Positions 31,149 to 40,352 of a DNA stretch of 64,000 bases are shown here, one piece after another. Both the position numbers and the translations under genes were made by a program. The stretch is taken from the NCBI GenBank assembly GCA_947443645.1, contig CANEXF010000002.1, forward strand, positions 62,001 through 126,000. Direction: 5' to 3'. The first letter of the stretch is position 1. Each line of letters begins with the position of its first letter. The notes beneath the pieces were generated by a model that saw nothing but the letters and a program-made list of their open reading frames with translations, did no database searches and was not told where the DNA came from. The stretch comes from Comamonadaceae bacterium (GTDB lineage Bacteria; Pseudomonadota; Gammaproteobacteria; Burkholderiales; Burkholderiaceae_C).

Positions 31149-33740
31149 CTACCAGTCTTCCTTGACGGCCAGCACCGCATCCCTGCCGGCAGCGGCGCGC
31201 CCGGCCAGCCAGGCCGTCACGGTGCCTGCCAGAACGACCGCAGCGCACAGGCTGACAAGGCGTGACCAGGGCAGCACCAGGTCCATGGTCCAGTGAAAAC
31301 TTTGCGGGTTCACGACATGCACCAGCACCACGGCTACGGCCAGTCCCAAACCCAGACCCGCGATGGCGCCTATCAGCGTCCAGGCCGCGCCTTCGCCAGC
31401 TACCACGGCGAGGATTTGCCTGCGCGTCAAGCCCAGATGCGCGAGCAGGCCGAACTCCTTGCGCCGCGCCAGCACCTGCGCGCTGAAACTGGCGGCCACG
31501 CCAAACAGACCAATCGCAATCGCCACGCCCTGCAACCAGTAGGTCACGGCAAAGCTGCGGTCAAAAATTTTCAGCGAGGTCGCGCGTATCTGGCGCGTCG
31601 AGGCAAACTCGATCAGGCCGCCAGCGCCCGAGAGGTGATCGGCCTGCTCGCGCACCGCCTGTTCGACGGCATCGCTGTCGGCCTGGGCGTCTAGCCAGAG
31701 AGCCAGATCGTTGACGCGCCGGTCACCGCTCAGGCGCACAAAGTCGCGGCTGTCCATGGCCACCGCGCCGAACTGGCGGGCGTAGTCGCGCCAGACGCCG
31801 GCAACATAGAACTTTGCTATCGAATCAGTAGCTGCTTGCGCCCGTGATTCGGGCGTTGTGGCATTGAATGACTGTGAAAAGCTGGCTTGCAGCGGCATGA
31901 AGAGCGTGCCTGGACGCGCGCCATACAGGTCGACCATGGCTTCGCTCACATACAGCGCGACGTACTCGGGGTGGCCGGCGGGCAAGGCCAGCGCCGGGCC
32001 AACCAGCGGTAGCGCGCTGGCCGGATCGCTGATCTCACGTGCGATCAGCGCCACCGCGGGCCGGCTGGCGTCCAGCTGCAGCGCGGTGTTGCGCAGCGCA
32101 CTGAGCCGGCGCACGCCCTTGACCTTGGCAATGCCAGTCACGAACTCCGGCGAGAAATACACCGTGTCGCCGGCGATGGATGAGGTGGCCGACGGCGGCG
32201 CTGTGCGCATGTACAAGTCGGCCGGCAGCACCACGTCCAGCCAGTGCGTGACCGAGTCCCTGAAACTGGCGACCATCACGGTGAGCGCGACCGCTAGGCT
32301 CAGCGAGGCGACCACGCCGCTGACGGCGATGGCCGCGCTTTCACGCACGCGTCGCGCGCGCTCCACCGCCAGCATGGGCAGCAGCTGGTGCGCCACCCAC
32401 GGACTCAAGGCGTCATACAGCAACTTGATCAGCGGCGGCAGCGCGGTGATGCCGCCCAGCAGCAGCAACGCGACCGAAAAATAAGCCGCCAACGGAATGC
32501 CAAAAACGGGTGGCGTCAAAGCCAGCAGGGCGCCAGCAGCTATCAAAATGATACTGATCCAGTGCGCCTGACCCGCTGGTGGTGCGGCGCCCAGGCCTTT
32601 GAGTGTTTGCGCCGGCGGCAGCTTTTGCGCGGCCCGCGCCGGCCACCAGCCGCCCACCAGCGCAGCCGCAAGGCCAAGCGAGCCATAGGTCAATGCGGCC
32701 CAGCTGCTCCACTGCAAGGGTGGCGCGACACCAGAAAAGTAGCCACCGCCCAGATCGCCGCCCAGCACGCGCAGGGCCAGCGCTGCCAGCGCCGTGCCCA
32801 GCGCCACGCCGGCAACGCTGCCCAGCAGGCCCAGCAGGCCGGACTCGGCCAGCACCAGGCGCAGGCGTTCGCGCCCGGTCAAACCCAGCACGCCGAGCAG
32901 CGCAAACTGCTGCGCGCGCTTGGCCACGCTGAGCGAGAGCACTGAAAAAACCAGAAAAGCACCGGTGAACAAGGCCACCAGCGCCAGCACCGTGAGGTTG
33001 ACACGGTAGGCGCGCGACAGGTTGCTCACGCGCTGCGCCGCGTCGCCTGGCTCGGCTGCGGTGATGCCAGGCGGCAGTTGCAGCGACTGGGTGAAACCTG
33101 TGACATCAGTCCCCGGCTTAAGGCGCACATCAATGCGCGTCAGCTGCCCATGCTTGCCAAACAAATCCTGCGCTGCCGCAATGTCCATGACCGCCAGTGC
33201 GCTGCCGACTGCGCTGACCGTGCCGGCGACGCTGACCTCAGTCAACTGCAGGCCGCTTTGCAGTTTGATGGATTCGCCCGGCAGGCTTTGCCGCGCCGCC
33301 GGATTCAAAAACACCGTTGCCGGCGAGAACAAGGCATAGCGCTCGGTCTGGCTGGTGGGCACGGGCATCAAGGCCGGTGCGATCTGCGCCACCACCAGGG
33401 CGTCCAGGCCCACAACCCGTATCGGCACACGCTTGCCCTGCGCTGCGAGCGCATAGCTCGCCAGCTCCAGCACCGGGCTGGCCACGGCCACCTGCGCATG
33501 GTTGGCAACGCGTTCAAAAATTGCTTCGTCAAAGCTGCCCTGAACCGCGCGCAGTTCAAGATCGGGCTGGCCGCCGGCCGAGCGCACGGCCTGCGAAAAC
33601 TCGCTCAGCGCCGACGCGTTGATCAGATGCACCGAAAACGCCAGCGCCACGCCCAGTGTCACGGCCAGCACCGCGGCGGCGTTGCGCCACGGGTGGTGGC
33701 GCAGCTCCTGCCAGGAAAAGGTTTTCAGCAGCCTGATCAT
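31149..33740 (-). CDS. Large FtsX/MacB-type ABC permease (LolCE-like)
   Basis: Membrane protein of 863 residues with two FtsX domains: helix 1 near residues 18-38, three helices at about 255-380, further helices near 400-440 and 480-505, and three more at about 740-850. The large periplasmic regions between them resemble MacB/LolC periplasmic domains. Such permeases work by mechanotransmission with a LolD-like ATPase. No ATPase is adjacent; one lies at 41974-42627 on the same strand beyond the catabolic cluster, and the two genes share the 8-bp sequence at their facing ends. Two copies of the 26-nt dispersed core lie inside (31816 and 32530). Confidence 0.9.
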   Translation of the reverse strand: MIRLLKTFSWQELRHHPWRNAAAVLAVTLGVALAFSVHLINASALSEFSQAVRSAGGQPDLELRAVQGSFDEAIFERVANHAQVAVASPVLELASYALAAQGKRVPIRVVGLDALVVAQIAPALMPVPTSQTERYALFSPATVFLNPAARQSLPGESIKLQSGLQLTEVSVAGTVSAVGSALAVMDIAAAQDLFGKHGQLTRIDVRLKPGTDVTGFTQSLQLPPGITAAEPGDAAQRVSNLSRAYRVNLTVLALVALFTGAFLVFSVLSLSVAKRAQQFALLGVLGLTGRERLRLVLAESGLLGLLGSVAGVALGTALAALALRVLGGDLGGGYFSGVAPPLQWSSWAALTYGSLGLAAALVGGWWPARAAQKLPPAQTLKGLGAAPPAGQAHWISIILIAAGALLALTPPVFGIPLAAYFSVALLLLGGITALPPLIKLLYDALSPWVAHQLLPMLAVERARRVRESAAIAVSGVVASLSLAVALTVMVASFRDSVTHWLDVVLPADLYMRTAPPSATSSIAGDTVYFSPEFVTGIAKVKGVRRLSALRNTALQLDASRPAVALIAREISDPASALPLVGPALALPAGHPEYVALYVSEAMVDLYGARPGTLFMPLQASFSQSFNATTPESRAQAATDSIAKFYVAGVWRDYARQFGAVAMDSRDFVRLSGDRRVNDLALWLDAQADSDAVEQAVREQADHLSGAGGLIEFASTRQIRATSLKIFDRSFAVTYWLQGVAIAIGLFGVAASFSAQVLARRKEFGLLAHLGLTRRQILAVVAGEGAAWTLIGAIAGLGLGLAVAVVLVHVVNPQSFHWTMDLVLPWSRLVSLCAAVVLAGTVTAWLAGRAAAGRDAVLAVKEDW
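31816..31841 (-). repeat. 26-nt dispersed core, copy 1 in FtsX permease
   Basis: Coding strand GCGCAAGCAGCTACTGAT..ATAGC, starting exactly on codon 634 and read Ala-Gln-Ala-Ala-Thr-Asp-Ser-Ile-Ala. Followed outward by CCCGTGATTCGGGCG, a small palindrome. It lies in a periplasmic loop just before FYVAGVWRDY. Confidence 0.85.
32530..32555 (+). repeat. 26-nt dispersed core, copy 2 in FtsX permease (opposite orientation)
   Basis: Plus strand GCGCCAGCAGCTATCAAA..ATACT. Relative to the gene it is inverted compared with the copy at 31816. On the coding strand it begins exactly at codon 396 and encodes part of a membrane helix (SIILIAAGA). Confidence 0.65.
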
Positions 33741-33744
33741 GCCT
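33737..33744. repeat. 8-bp direct repeat TCATGCCT, left junction of the catabolic cluster
   Basis: TCATGCCT here contains the permease start codon (CAT, 33738-33740). The same eight bases occur at 41974-41981, where they contain the stop codon of the LolD-like ATPase. They bracket the plus-strand catabolic cluster and look like an insertion-site duplication. Confidence 0.5.
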
Positions 33745-34021
33745 TATGCCCGCAGTCGCTGGCCTGGTCTTGTTCACAGCCCAACAGCGGCGCAGGCCGC
33801 AAGGCGATGGAAAACTCAAAGCGAGGCTTGAACATGCTGGCGGGGCTCATTGTTGATGGCGCGATCGGGTTCTGCCCGTTGGCGGGGCGGTTCGGCATTC
33901 GGTCGGTACGGTTTACAAGGCGCTAAACTGAAGAATTGCTGACCAATTGATAGTTTCCCCCGATTGTGTCTCTTCAGGCCATGCACAAGTGGCTTGCGGC
34001 TTTCCGTTTTAAGTTCCTCGC

Positions 34022-34921
34022 ATGCTCCATCCCTCGCGTCTTTATGTCTATGTTGATGCGGTGGCGCGCGCCGGCTCCATCCGCAAGGCGGCGGAAAAAC
34101 TGCACGTGGCCTCAACTGCGCTGAACCGCAAGATTCTGGAGGCCGAGGAGGACCTGGGCACGGCCTTGTTCGAGCGTCTGCCGCGTGGTGTTCGGCTGAC
34201 CGCCGCTGGCGAAATCCTGGTTTCGCATATACGTCGCAGCTTCAATGATCTTGAATATTCGATCTCGCAGATCGAGCAATTGCGCGGCCTGATGCGAGGC
34301 GTTGTGCGACTGGCCTGTGCCGAGTCGGTGGCTACCGACATCATTCCCCAGATCACTGCCGCCTACCAGGCCAGACACCCAGGCGTGCAGTTTCAGCTCA
34401 CCGTAGGCGGCACCCAGACGCTGATGCAGGCCTTGCTCGACGACCAGGTTGAACTGCTGGTGGCCCATGATCTGCCGGTGCATGCGCAGCTGAGCGTTCA
34501 TGGCGCGATTGCGCAACCGCTGCACGCCATGATGCATGCTGATCATGCGTTGGCCAGGCATGCCAGTTTGCGCCTGGCCGACTGCCAGCCCTGGCCAGTG
34601 GTGCTGGGCGATGATTCCTTTGGCAGCCGCAGGCTGATAGATCAGCATCTGGTCAAATCACGCATTCAGCTTCAAGTCGTGGCCGAGTCGGGCTCGGTGG
34701 AGACCTGCAAGGCATTCGCCCGGCACGCACAGGCCATCTGCTTTCAGTTTGAAGCGGGTACCCGGCGCGACGTGGCGCTGGGTGAGCTGGTGGCGATTCC
34801 ACTGTCGGACCCAGAGCTGGCGCGAAGCCGGCTGGTGCTGGCCAGCCGCACTGGTCGGGCATTGCCGCTGGCGCCCAGCAACTTTCTGGAAACCCTGCGT
34901 GCAGCGCTGTTCGAGGCCTAG
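34022..34921 (+). CDS. LysR family transcriptional regulator
   Basis: A 299-residue LysR-type regulator. The N-terminal winged helix (about 5-65) contains AVARAGSIRKAAEKLHVASTALNRKILEAEEDLGTALFERLPRG in family order, and the C-terminal half is the usual two-lobed effector domain (RGVVRLACAESVATDIIP onward). It is the first gene of the catabolic cluster and runs in the same direction as the catabolic genes, not divergently as is usual. The 281 bases before it separate it from the divergent FtsX permease gene. By position it should sense the pathway substrate or an intermediate. Confidence 0.92.
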   Translation: MLHPSRLYVYVDAVARAGSIRKAAEKLHVASTALNRKILEAEEDLGTALFERLPRGVRLTAAGEILVSHIRRSFNDLEYSISQIEQLRGLMRGVVRLACAESVATDIIPQITAAYQARHPGVQFQLTVGGTQTLMQALLDDQVELLVAHDLPVHAQLSVHGAIAQPLHAMMHADHALARHASLRLADCQPWPVVLGDDSFGSRRLIDQHLVKSRIQLQVVAESGSVETCKAFARHAQAICFQFEAGTRRDVALGELVAIPLSDPELARSRLVLASRTGRALPLAPSNFLETLRAALFEA

Positions 34922-34994
34922 TGCGGCGCTTGGTGCGGCGCGCGTGACTGCACACATTTTGATCCTGCTTCGGGCTGAATTTTGAGCTAGTTGT

Positions 34995-35014
34995 TTGCAT
35001 GCATTGCGGCGCAA
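34995..35014 (+). promoter_or_regulatory. Candidate LysR-type binding site before the amidohydrolase gene
   Basis: TTGC (34995-34998) and GCAA (35011-35014) form an interrupted palindrome with a 12-base spacer, the general T-N11-A geometry of LysR sites, 9 bases before the ATG at 35024. Based on symmetry and position only. Confidence 0.25.
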
Positions 35015-35023
35015 CATGGGCCC

Positions 35024-36166
35024 ATGCAAGCACTTGTTTACTCTTTGCCGATGGCCCATCCCGGCGACCTTTCCGCTCTTGACGCGCTGATTCGCAGCGG
35101 CGTGATTGAGGCGCACGAAGTGGTGGCCGTGATCGGCAAGACCGAAGGCAATGGCGGCGTCAATGACTTCACGCGTGGCTACTTCACGCAAAGCCTGATG
35201 CAGATGCTGTCCGGCCATCTTGCGTGTTCACCCGAGTCGCTGATGCGCAGCATTCCCTGCATTCTTTCGGGCGGCACCGAAGGCGTGCTCAGTCCGCATT
35301 ACGTGGTGTTTTGCCGCCGCGAGCAGGACAGCGCAGAGGCCGCTCCGGTCGGGGCCGACACTGCGCTGGCCATCGGACTGGCCTTTAGCGATGTACTGCC
35401 GGCCGAACATGTGGGGCGCATGCAGCAGATCATGCAGGTTGCGCAATCGGTCCGCCAGGCCATGCTGGCGGCGCACATAGGTAACCCGGATGACGTTCAT
35501 TTCGTGCAGGTCAAATGCCCCTGCATCACCGTGGCGCGCGCCCAGGAGGCGCGCTCGCGTGGCCAGGATGTCGTTGCAAGTGATCCGAACCGGGTCATGG
35601 CTTTTTCGCGCGCAGCCGGTGCGCTGGGTGTGGCGATAGCCCTGGGTGAGCTGGATGCCGCAGCGGTCAGCGAAGCCGTTTTGCTGTCGGACTTCAGTCT
35701 TTACTCGGATCGGGCCAGCATTTCTTCGGGTGTGGAAGTCAACTGCTGCGAGGTGATTGTGCTGGGCAACAGCCGGGCATGGCGCGGGCCGTACCGGATT
35801 GCGCATCAGCCCATGAGCGACGCGCTGGATATCGGCGCTGTCTATGCGGTGCTGGCCGATCTGGATTTGCCGGCGCTGCCGCAGCTGTCTGCACAGACGC
35901 TGGAGCGGGTTGCTGGCGTGTTCGTCAAATCCGAACCGGACCGCCGCGGCATGGTGCGCGCCAATCGCCACACCATGCTCGATGACACCGACATCAACGC
36001 CCAGCGCCATATTCGTGCGGCGCTCGGGGGTGCGGTCGCAAGCGTCCTCGGTGACGGCAGGATTTTTGTGTCTGGCGGCGCCGAGCACCAGGGCCCTGAC
36101 GGTGGCGGCTTGATCGCCGTGATCGCGGGCGCAGACGGTGTCAGGCCAAGGCGGTTCGCCGCATGA
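35024..36166 (+). CDS. Ring-opening amidohydrolase, AtzD/TrzD/barbiturase family
   Basis: A 380-residue protein aligning from end to end with cyanuric acid hydrolase AtzD as I recall it. This family hydrolyses a cyclic imide or lactam bond using three Lys-Ser pairs in a threefold-symmetric barrel. All are visible: Lys39 (GKTEGNG) with Ser82 (SGGTEGVLSPH), Lys164 (FVQVKCP) with a Ser near 235 (ISSGVEV), and Lys302 (FVKSE) with Ser350 (SGGAEHQGPDGGG). Known members act on cyanuric acid or barbiturate; I cannot tell which applies here. The ATG at 35024 matches the AtzD N-terminus; an upstream TTG at 34991 is less likely. Stop overlaps the amidase by four bases. Confidence 0.88.
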   Translation: MQALVYSLPMAHPGDLSALDALIRSGVIEAHEVVAVIGKTEGNGGVNDFTRGYFTQSLMQMLSGHLACSPESLMRSIPCILSGGTEGVLSPHYVVFCRREQDSAEAAPVGADTALAIGLAFSDVLPAEHVGRMQQIMQVAQSVRQAMLAAHIGNPDDVHFVQVKCPCITVARAQEARSRGQDVVASDPNRVMAFSRAAGALGVAIALGELDAAAVSEAVLLSDFSLYSDRASISSGVEVNCCEVIVLGNSRAWRGPYRIAHQPMSDALDIGAVYAVLADLDLPALPQLSAQTLERVAGVFVKSEPDRRGMVRANRHTMLDDTDINAQRHIRAALGGAVASVLGDGRIFVSGGAEHQGPDGGGLIAVIAGADGVRPRRFAA

Positions 36167-37632
36167 CGGTTCTGCCCTGGACCTTGAGTGCCACGGCACT
36201 GACGGCTGCCTATCGCAGTGGCAGCCTGAGTCCGCTGGATGCGCTGGTCTCGGTGTGGCAACGCATGGAACAGGTCAATCCGGCCATCAATGCGGTGGTC
36301 ACGCATGACCTGCAGGCCTCGCTGCAGACCGCCACCGCCAGCACCAGGCGCTGGCAGCAGGGCAAGCCAATTTCTGCTCTGGATGGCGTGCCGTTCACAG
36401 TGAAAGACAACATACCGGTGGCCGGCCTGCGCAGCACTTTCGGCAGCCGGCTTTATGCCGAGCATGTTCCGCTGCGCGACGAACTGCCGGTCGCCCGGCT
36501 GCGCGCAGCTGGCGCCGTGCTGCTGGGTAAAACCAATACGCCGGAGTTCGCCTTGCAGGGCTACACCGACAACCCACTGTTTGGTGTTACCCGCAATCCC
36601 TGGGACCTGGCGCTCACGCCAGGCGGCTCCAGCGGCGGCGCGGTTGCGGCCGTGGCGGCGGGCATCGCGCCGTTTGCGCTGGCCACCGATGGCGGCGGGT
36701 CCATACGACGCCCCTGCGCCCACACTGCTTGCACCGGCTTCAAGCCATCGACTGGCCGGGTGCCGCGCAGCGATGGGTTCCCGGCATTTCTGCACGATTT
36801 TGAAGTGATAGGCCCGATTGCGCGCCAGGTTGAGGATTTGGCGCTGGTGATGCACCAGATTGCACCCAGTCATGCATCGGACAGCCGGTCCGCCGCTTTT
36901 CGCGGTCAGGATTTTGAGCTGTCGCCCGCCCAGCCTTCGCGCATTTTGTTGCTCACGGCGCTAGGCGCCTCACCGGTAGACGCGCACACCCGCGCCAGCA
37001 CCGAGGACGCAGCGCGCGTGCTGGATCGGCTTGGCCATCAGATTGACGGCCACGTTCCGGATGCGCTTGTCAGTGCGATCTGCGCCGTCAACGAACTGGC
37101 CTGGCCCGTCATCAGCCAGTCCGGTCTGGCCTGGCTGCTGGACTCTGCTTTCGTCTCCCGCACCGGTGAGGTCGGGCCGGCGGTTGCGACAATGCTGCAA
37201 GCCGGGCGACTGCACAGCGGCGCCAATTACGCACAGGCCCTTGAGCAGGTGCAGCGGCTGCGCGATGTGCTGTCCGCCGTGTTCGAGCAGATAGATTTTC
37301 TGCTTTTGCCAGCCGCCGCCGCCTTGCCTTGGGCTGCAGATCAAAGCCATCCGCAGTCCATTGACGGCAGCGCGGTCGGCCCGCGTGGCCATGCGATCTT
37401 CACCGCGTTTGTCAACGCGGCTGGATTGCCCGCGCTGGCCTTGCCAGCCAGGCCTTCGGCCGAAGGCTTGCCCATAGGCGTGCAGCTGGTCGGTCGCCAC
37501 GGCGACGACGCGCGCCTGTGCGCAATGGGCTTGCAGTACCAGCAGGCGGCGCCCTGGCGGCAGCTGTGGGAGATCGCGCCCGAATCGTCACAGCACAAGC
37601 ATTTTCAAACCAATGGCATGCAATTTGCATGA
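36163..37632 (+). CDS. Amidase signature family hydrolase
   Basis: Cytoplasmic amidase of 489 residues with the full Ser-cisSer-Lys triad: Lys81 (FTVKDN), Ser156 (PGGSSGGA) and the nucleophile Ser180 (DGGGSIRRP). The spacings of 75 and 24 residues equal those of fatty acid amide hydrolase. In s-triazine degraders a related amidase (AtzE) acts on the product of AtzD, so the ATGA coupling to the ring-opening enzyme suggests hydrolysis of the linear product of ring opening. No AtzG-like small partner is found beside it. Eight bases separate it from the monooxygenase gene. Confidence 0.9.
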   Translation: MTVLPWTLSATALTAAYRSGSLSPLDALVSVWQRMEQVNPAINAVVTHDLQASLQTATASTRRWQQGKPISALDGVPFTVKDNIPVAGLRSTFGSRLYAEHVPLRDELPVARLRAAGAVLLGKTNTPEFALQGYTDNPLFGVTRNPWDLALTPGGSSGGAVAAVAAGIAPFALATDGGGSIRRPCAHTACTGFKPSTGRVPRSDGFPAFLHDFEVIGPIARQVEDLALVMHQIAPSHASDSRSAAFRGQDFELSPAQPSRILLLTALGASPVDAHTRASTEDAARVLDRLGHQIDGHVPDALVSAICAVNELAWPVISQSGLAWLLDSAFVSRTGEVGPAVATMLQAGRLHSGANYAQALEQVQRLRDVLSAVFEQIDFLLLPAAAALPWAADQSHPQSIDGSAVGPRGHAIFTAFVNAAGLPALALPARPSAEGLPIGVQLVGRHGDDARLCAMGLQYQQAAPWRQLWEIAPESSQHKHFQTNGMQFA

Positions 37633-37639
37633 TCACGCT

Positions 37640-38863
37640 ATGAGTCACACCCTGCATCCAACGTCCCCTTTACCAAACCTGCGGGTGCTCATCATCGGCG
37701 CCGGCGTTGCCGGTTGCATTCTGGCGCGAAAGCTGTCCAGCCTGCCCGGCGTTGATGTCACTTGCCTCGAGCGTGTCGAGCGCAACGACCACTCCGAATC
37801 AGGCACGGGTCTGAATGTCGGACCCAACGCCATCAAGATGTTGCGTGCCCATGCGCCCGAGCTGGCCGATGCCGTGAGCGCGGGCAGTTTCCCCTGGAAA
37901 AGCTGGCGCAATTCGCTGACCGATGGCACGGAGTTGTTTCACATGCCGCTGTCGCAGGTTGCCGACAACGATGGCGTTCGCATACGCTGGTCAGAGCTTT
38001 ACCGTGTGCTGCGCGATGCCGCGGGCGATACCGTGCAGTACAGCTGCGCAGTCACCGCCATCGGCCGTAGCGAAAGCGATCCGGCACGCTGCTTTGTCGA
38101 GTACCAGGCCGATGGCCAGGCCCACCGCATGGACGACATAGACCTGCTGATCGCCGGTGATGGCCGCTACTCGATGGCGCGTGAGCGGCTCTCTGGGTCG
38201 CCCAAAATGCGCCAGATCGGTGTGGCCATTTATCGCTTGCTGGTGCCAGACACCAGTGGCGGGCTGATTGACGATTACGAGCAATGGTTTAACGGCGCCA
38301 ACCGCCTGCTGGCGTTTCGCGTGCCGCCTGGCCACATCTACATCGCAGGAACCTTCCCGATTCGTCCGCAGGACGATATCGCCGATGAACAAAAGACCGC
38401 CCAGGCCTTGCGGGACTGCTACACGCCTGCTGACCGCGCGCCCAGCGCCCAGGCCACCTGGATGATAGACGCACTGGCCAAGCATGTTGATGCCATCCAC
38501 TGGGCGCGCCTGCAGGAGACCGAGCCGGCCTACCTCGAAGCAGGCACCCAGGTGCTCTACCTTGGTGACGCAGCGCACGGCATGGTGCCGACCCTGGGTC
38601 AGGGCGCGACCCAAGCCATAGAGGACGCCTGCGTGGCCGCCGAGCTGATCGCCGCCCGCCTCGCCGCCGGCAGCCGTGATGTGCAGTCGTGGCTGCAGGA
38701 TTTTGATGCCCAGCGCAAGGCGCGCATTCGCTTTGTAATGGATTTTTCCCTCGAAGCGACGGACACCATGTTGCCCGGTACGGACCCTGTGGCGGGTGCA
38801 CTCAAGAAGATGCAGACGCCGTTTCAGGACAAGCTCAAGCGCCTTTATCGGGAGGTTGTTTGA
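37640..38863 (+). CDS. Group A FAD-dependent monooxygenase
   Basis: Single-component flavin hydroxylase of 407 residues related to salicylate hydroxylase, 6-hydroxynicotinate 3-monooxygenase and urate hydroxylase HpxO. Motifs in order: FAD-binding GxGxxG in VLIIGAGVAGCILARKL (about 18-34), the DG motif in LLIAGDGRYSMAR (about 170-182) and the GD motif in LYLGDAAHGMVPTLGQGA (about 310-327). It would use NAD(P)H and oxygen to hydroxylate an electron-rich ring. In this operon it may prepare the N-heterocycle for ring opening. TGATG overlap with the next gene. Confidence 0.9.
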   Translation: MSHTLHPTSPLPNLRVLIIGAGVAGCILARKLSSLPGVDVTCLERVERNDHSESGTGLNVGPNAIKMLRAHAPELADAVSAGSFPWKSWRNSLTDGTELFHMPLSQVADNDGVRIRWSELYRVLRDAAGDTVQYSCAVTAIGRSESDPARCFVEYQADGQAHRMDDIDLLIAGDGRYSMARERLSGSPKMRQIGVAIYRLLVPDTSGGLIDDYEQWFNGANRLLAFRVPPGHIYIAGTFPIRPQDDIADEQKTAQALRDCYTPADRAPSAQATWMIDALAKHVDAIHWARLQETEPAYLEAGTQVLYLGDAAHGMVPTLGQGATQAIEDACVAAELIAARLAAGSRDVQSWLQDFDAQRKARIRFVMDFSLEATDTMLPGTDPVAGALKKMQTPFQDKLKRLYREVV

Positions 38864-39339
38864 TGGCCGCCGACGGTGCCGTCGTCCACGGCTTGTTCCA
38901 CATTGCCATCAAGACGGCTGACCTGGCTGCAACGCTGCGCTTTTATCTGCAGGCGATTGGCTTGCGTGAAGTCGCGCGTCCGGATTTTGGCTACCCCGGC
39001 GCCTGGCTGGCCTGCCCGCAACCTGGCGGCGATGCCATCGTGCATGTCTATGCCGGCGGTCCCGCGCTCGATGCGTCCGGTCTGGTGCCACGCGGCACGG
39101 CTGCGGTCGACCACTTGTCTTTGTCCTGCAGCGGCTACCACGCCTACCGTCAGCGTTTTGCCGACCAGCAGCTCGACTGGCGCGAATTTCTCGTGCCCGG
39201 CACCAGCTTGTGGCAGCTGTTTGTGTATGACCCGAGCGGCCTGCAACTTGAGCTCACATTCGAAGGCCTGGCCGAGTCGGGTCCACCGCCCGACCTGTCT
39301 GAAGGCCGGCGTTACGTTGCCGGCAGCAGCTTTTTTTAA
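38863..39339 (+). CDS. VOC superfamily protein (glyoxalase/extradiol dioxygenase fold)
   Basis: A 158-residue single-domain vicinal-oxygen-chelate protein made of two beta-alpha-beta-beta-beta units. The residues that usually bind the metal are present: His13 (LFHIAIKT), His84 (VDHLSLS) and Glu130 (LQLELTF), a 2-His-1-Glu set as in extradiol dioxygenases and glyoxalases. It could cleave or isomerise the hydroxylated product made by the preceding monooxygenase. It is coupled to that gene by a one-base overlap. The reaction is unknown. Confidence 0.85.
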   Translation: MAADGAVVHGLFHIAIKTADLAATLRFYLQAIGLREVARPDFGYPGAWLACPQPGGDAIVHVYAGGPALDASGLVPRGTAAVDHLSLSCSGYHAYRQRFADQQLDWREFLVPGTSLWQLFVYDPSGLQLELTFEGLAESGPPPDLSEGRRYVAGSSFF

Positions 39340-39380
39340 TTGTTTTCTTTCAGCTTCTTTCAACTATCAAGGAACCCCCC

Positions 39381-40352
39381 ATGAAATTGCGTCACCTGAT
39401 CAATCTGCTTGCCACCACCGCGCTGGCCGCCACTTTCTGCGCGCAGGCCGTCGCTGATGACAAAGTCAAAGTCGGTGTTTTCGCATCGAGTTCGGCCCTG
39501 CCTTATTTCATCGCGCTGGAGCGCGGCTACTTCAAGGAAGTCGGCATCAGCGTGGAAACCGTACCGCTGGCTTCGGCACCCCTGATCGTCCAGTCGCTGG
39601 TCAGCGGCGATATCGACGCAGCATCCAATTTGGTCACACTCGAGGGCGCGAACATCAACCAGCGCCGGCCCAACACGCTGACCTATATCTCGCTTAATGG
39701 TCAGAACGCGCAGTACATCACCGAGCAGTTCGTGGTGAAGGCGGATTCCAGCGCCAAGACCCTCAAGGACCTCAAAGGCCTGAAGCTGATGTCGGCACCT
39801 GGCCCTGCGAACATTGGCACGGCTCGCGCAGTACTCAAGACCATAGGGCTTGAAGAGGGCCGCGACTACACCATTCAGGAGCAGCAAATGGGCGTGCATC
39901 TGGGCGCCTTGCAGGCGGGCACTTTTGATGCCGGCTACACCCTGGAGCCGATTGCCAGCACCATGATCAAGCAGGGTGTGGCGCGGCGTCTGGAAGCCGG
40001 TGTGATTTCCACCTACCTGCTGGGCCGCACTTCGGCGCAGGCATTCGCCGCTGGCGGTGCGCTGTCCAATAAGTTGCTGACCGAGCGTCCTGATGTCGCC
40101 GCGCGTTTTGCCAAGGCCTGGGCCAAAGCGGTCAAGGACGCCAATGTTGACCCGACTGCGCGTGACTACCTCGCGCGTGACATGAACGTGCCGGCGACTT
40201 TGACCGCCACGGTTCCGCTTGCCAACTTTGTCATGGTCAAAAGCTTGAGCACCACCGACCAGGCTGACTTCCAGAAGTTTGTCGACATCGGCGTTGGCAT
40301 GGGCGTTGTCAAGGGCAGCGTCGACGTCAAAACCTTCATCAAGGCGATGTAA
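39381..40352 (+). CDS. ABC importer substrate-binding protein, NMT1/THI5-SsuA type
   Basis: Periplasmic protein of 323 residues with a clear signal peptide (LRHLINLLATTALAATFCAQAVA). The mature part begins KVKVGVFASSSALPYFIALERGYFKEVGI, typical of the NMT1/SsuA family that binds small organic acids, sulfonates or pyrimidine precursors. First of three transporter genes that end the catabolic cluster; it overlaps the ATPase start by one base (TAATG). A good AAGGA site precedes the ATG. It likely imports the pathway substrate. Confidence 0.9.
   Translation: MKLRHLINLLATTALAATFCAQAVADDKVKVGVFASSSALPYFIALERGYFKEVGISVETVPLASAPLIVQSLVSGDIDAASNLVTLEGANINQRRPNTLTYISLNGQNAQYITEQFVVKADSSAKTLKDLKGLKLMSAPGPANIGTARAVLKTIGLEEGRDYTIQEQQMGVHLGALQAGTFDAGYTLEPIASTMIKQGVARRLEAGVISTYLLGRTSAQAFAAGGALSNKLLTERPDVAARFAKAWAKAVKDANVDPTARDYLARDMNVPATLTATVPLANFVMVKSLSTTDQADFQKFVDIGVGMGVVKGSVDVKTFIKAM

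Noticed and set aside
33078-33926. Open frame on the plus strand across the permease start
   Set aside because: It overlaps the permease gene over most of its length, has His/Gln/Arg-rich shadow composition and no ribosome site.
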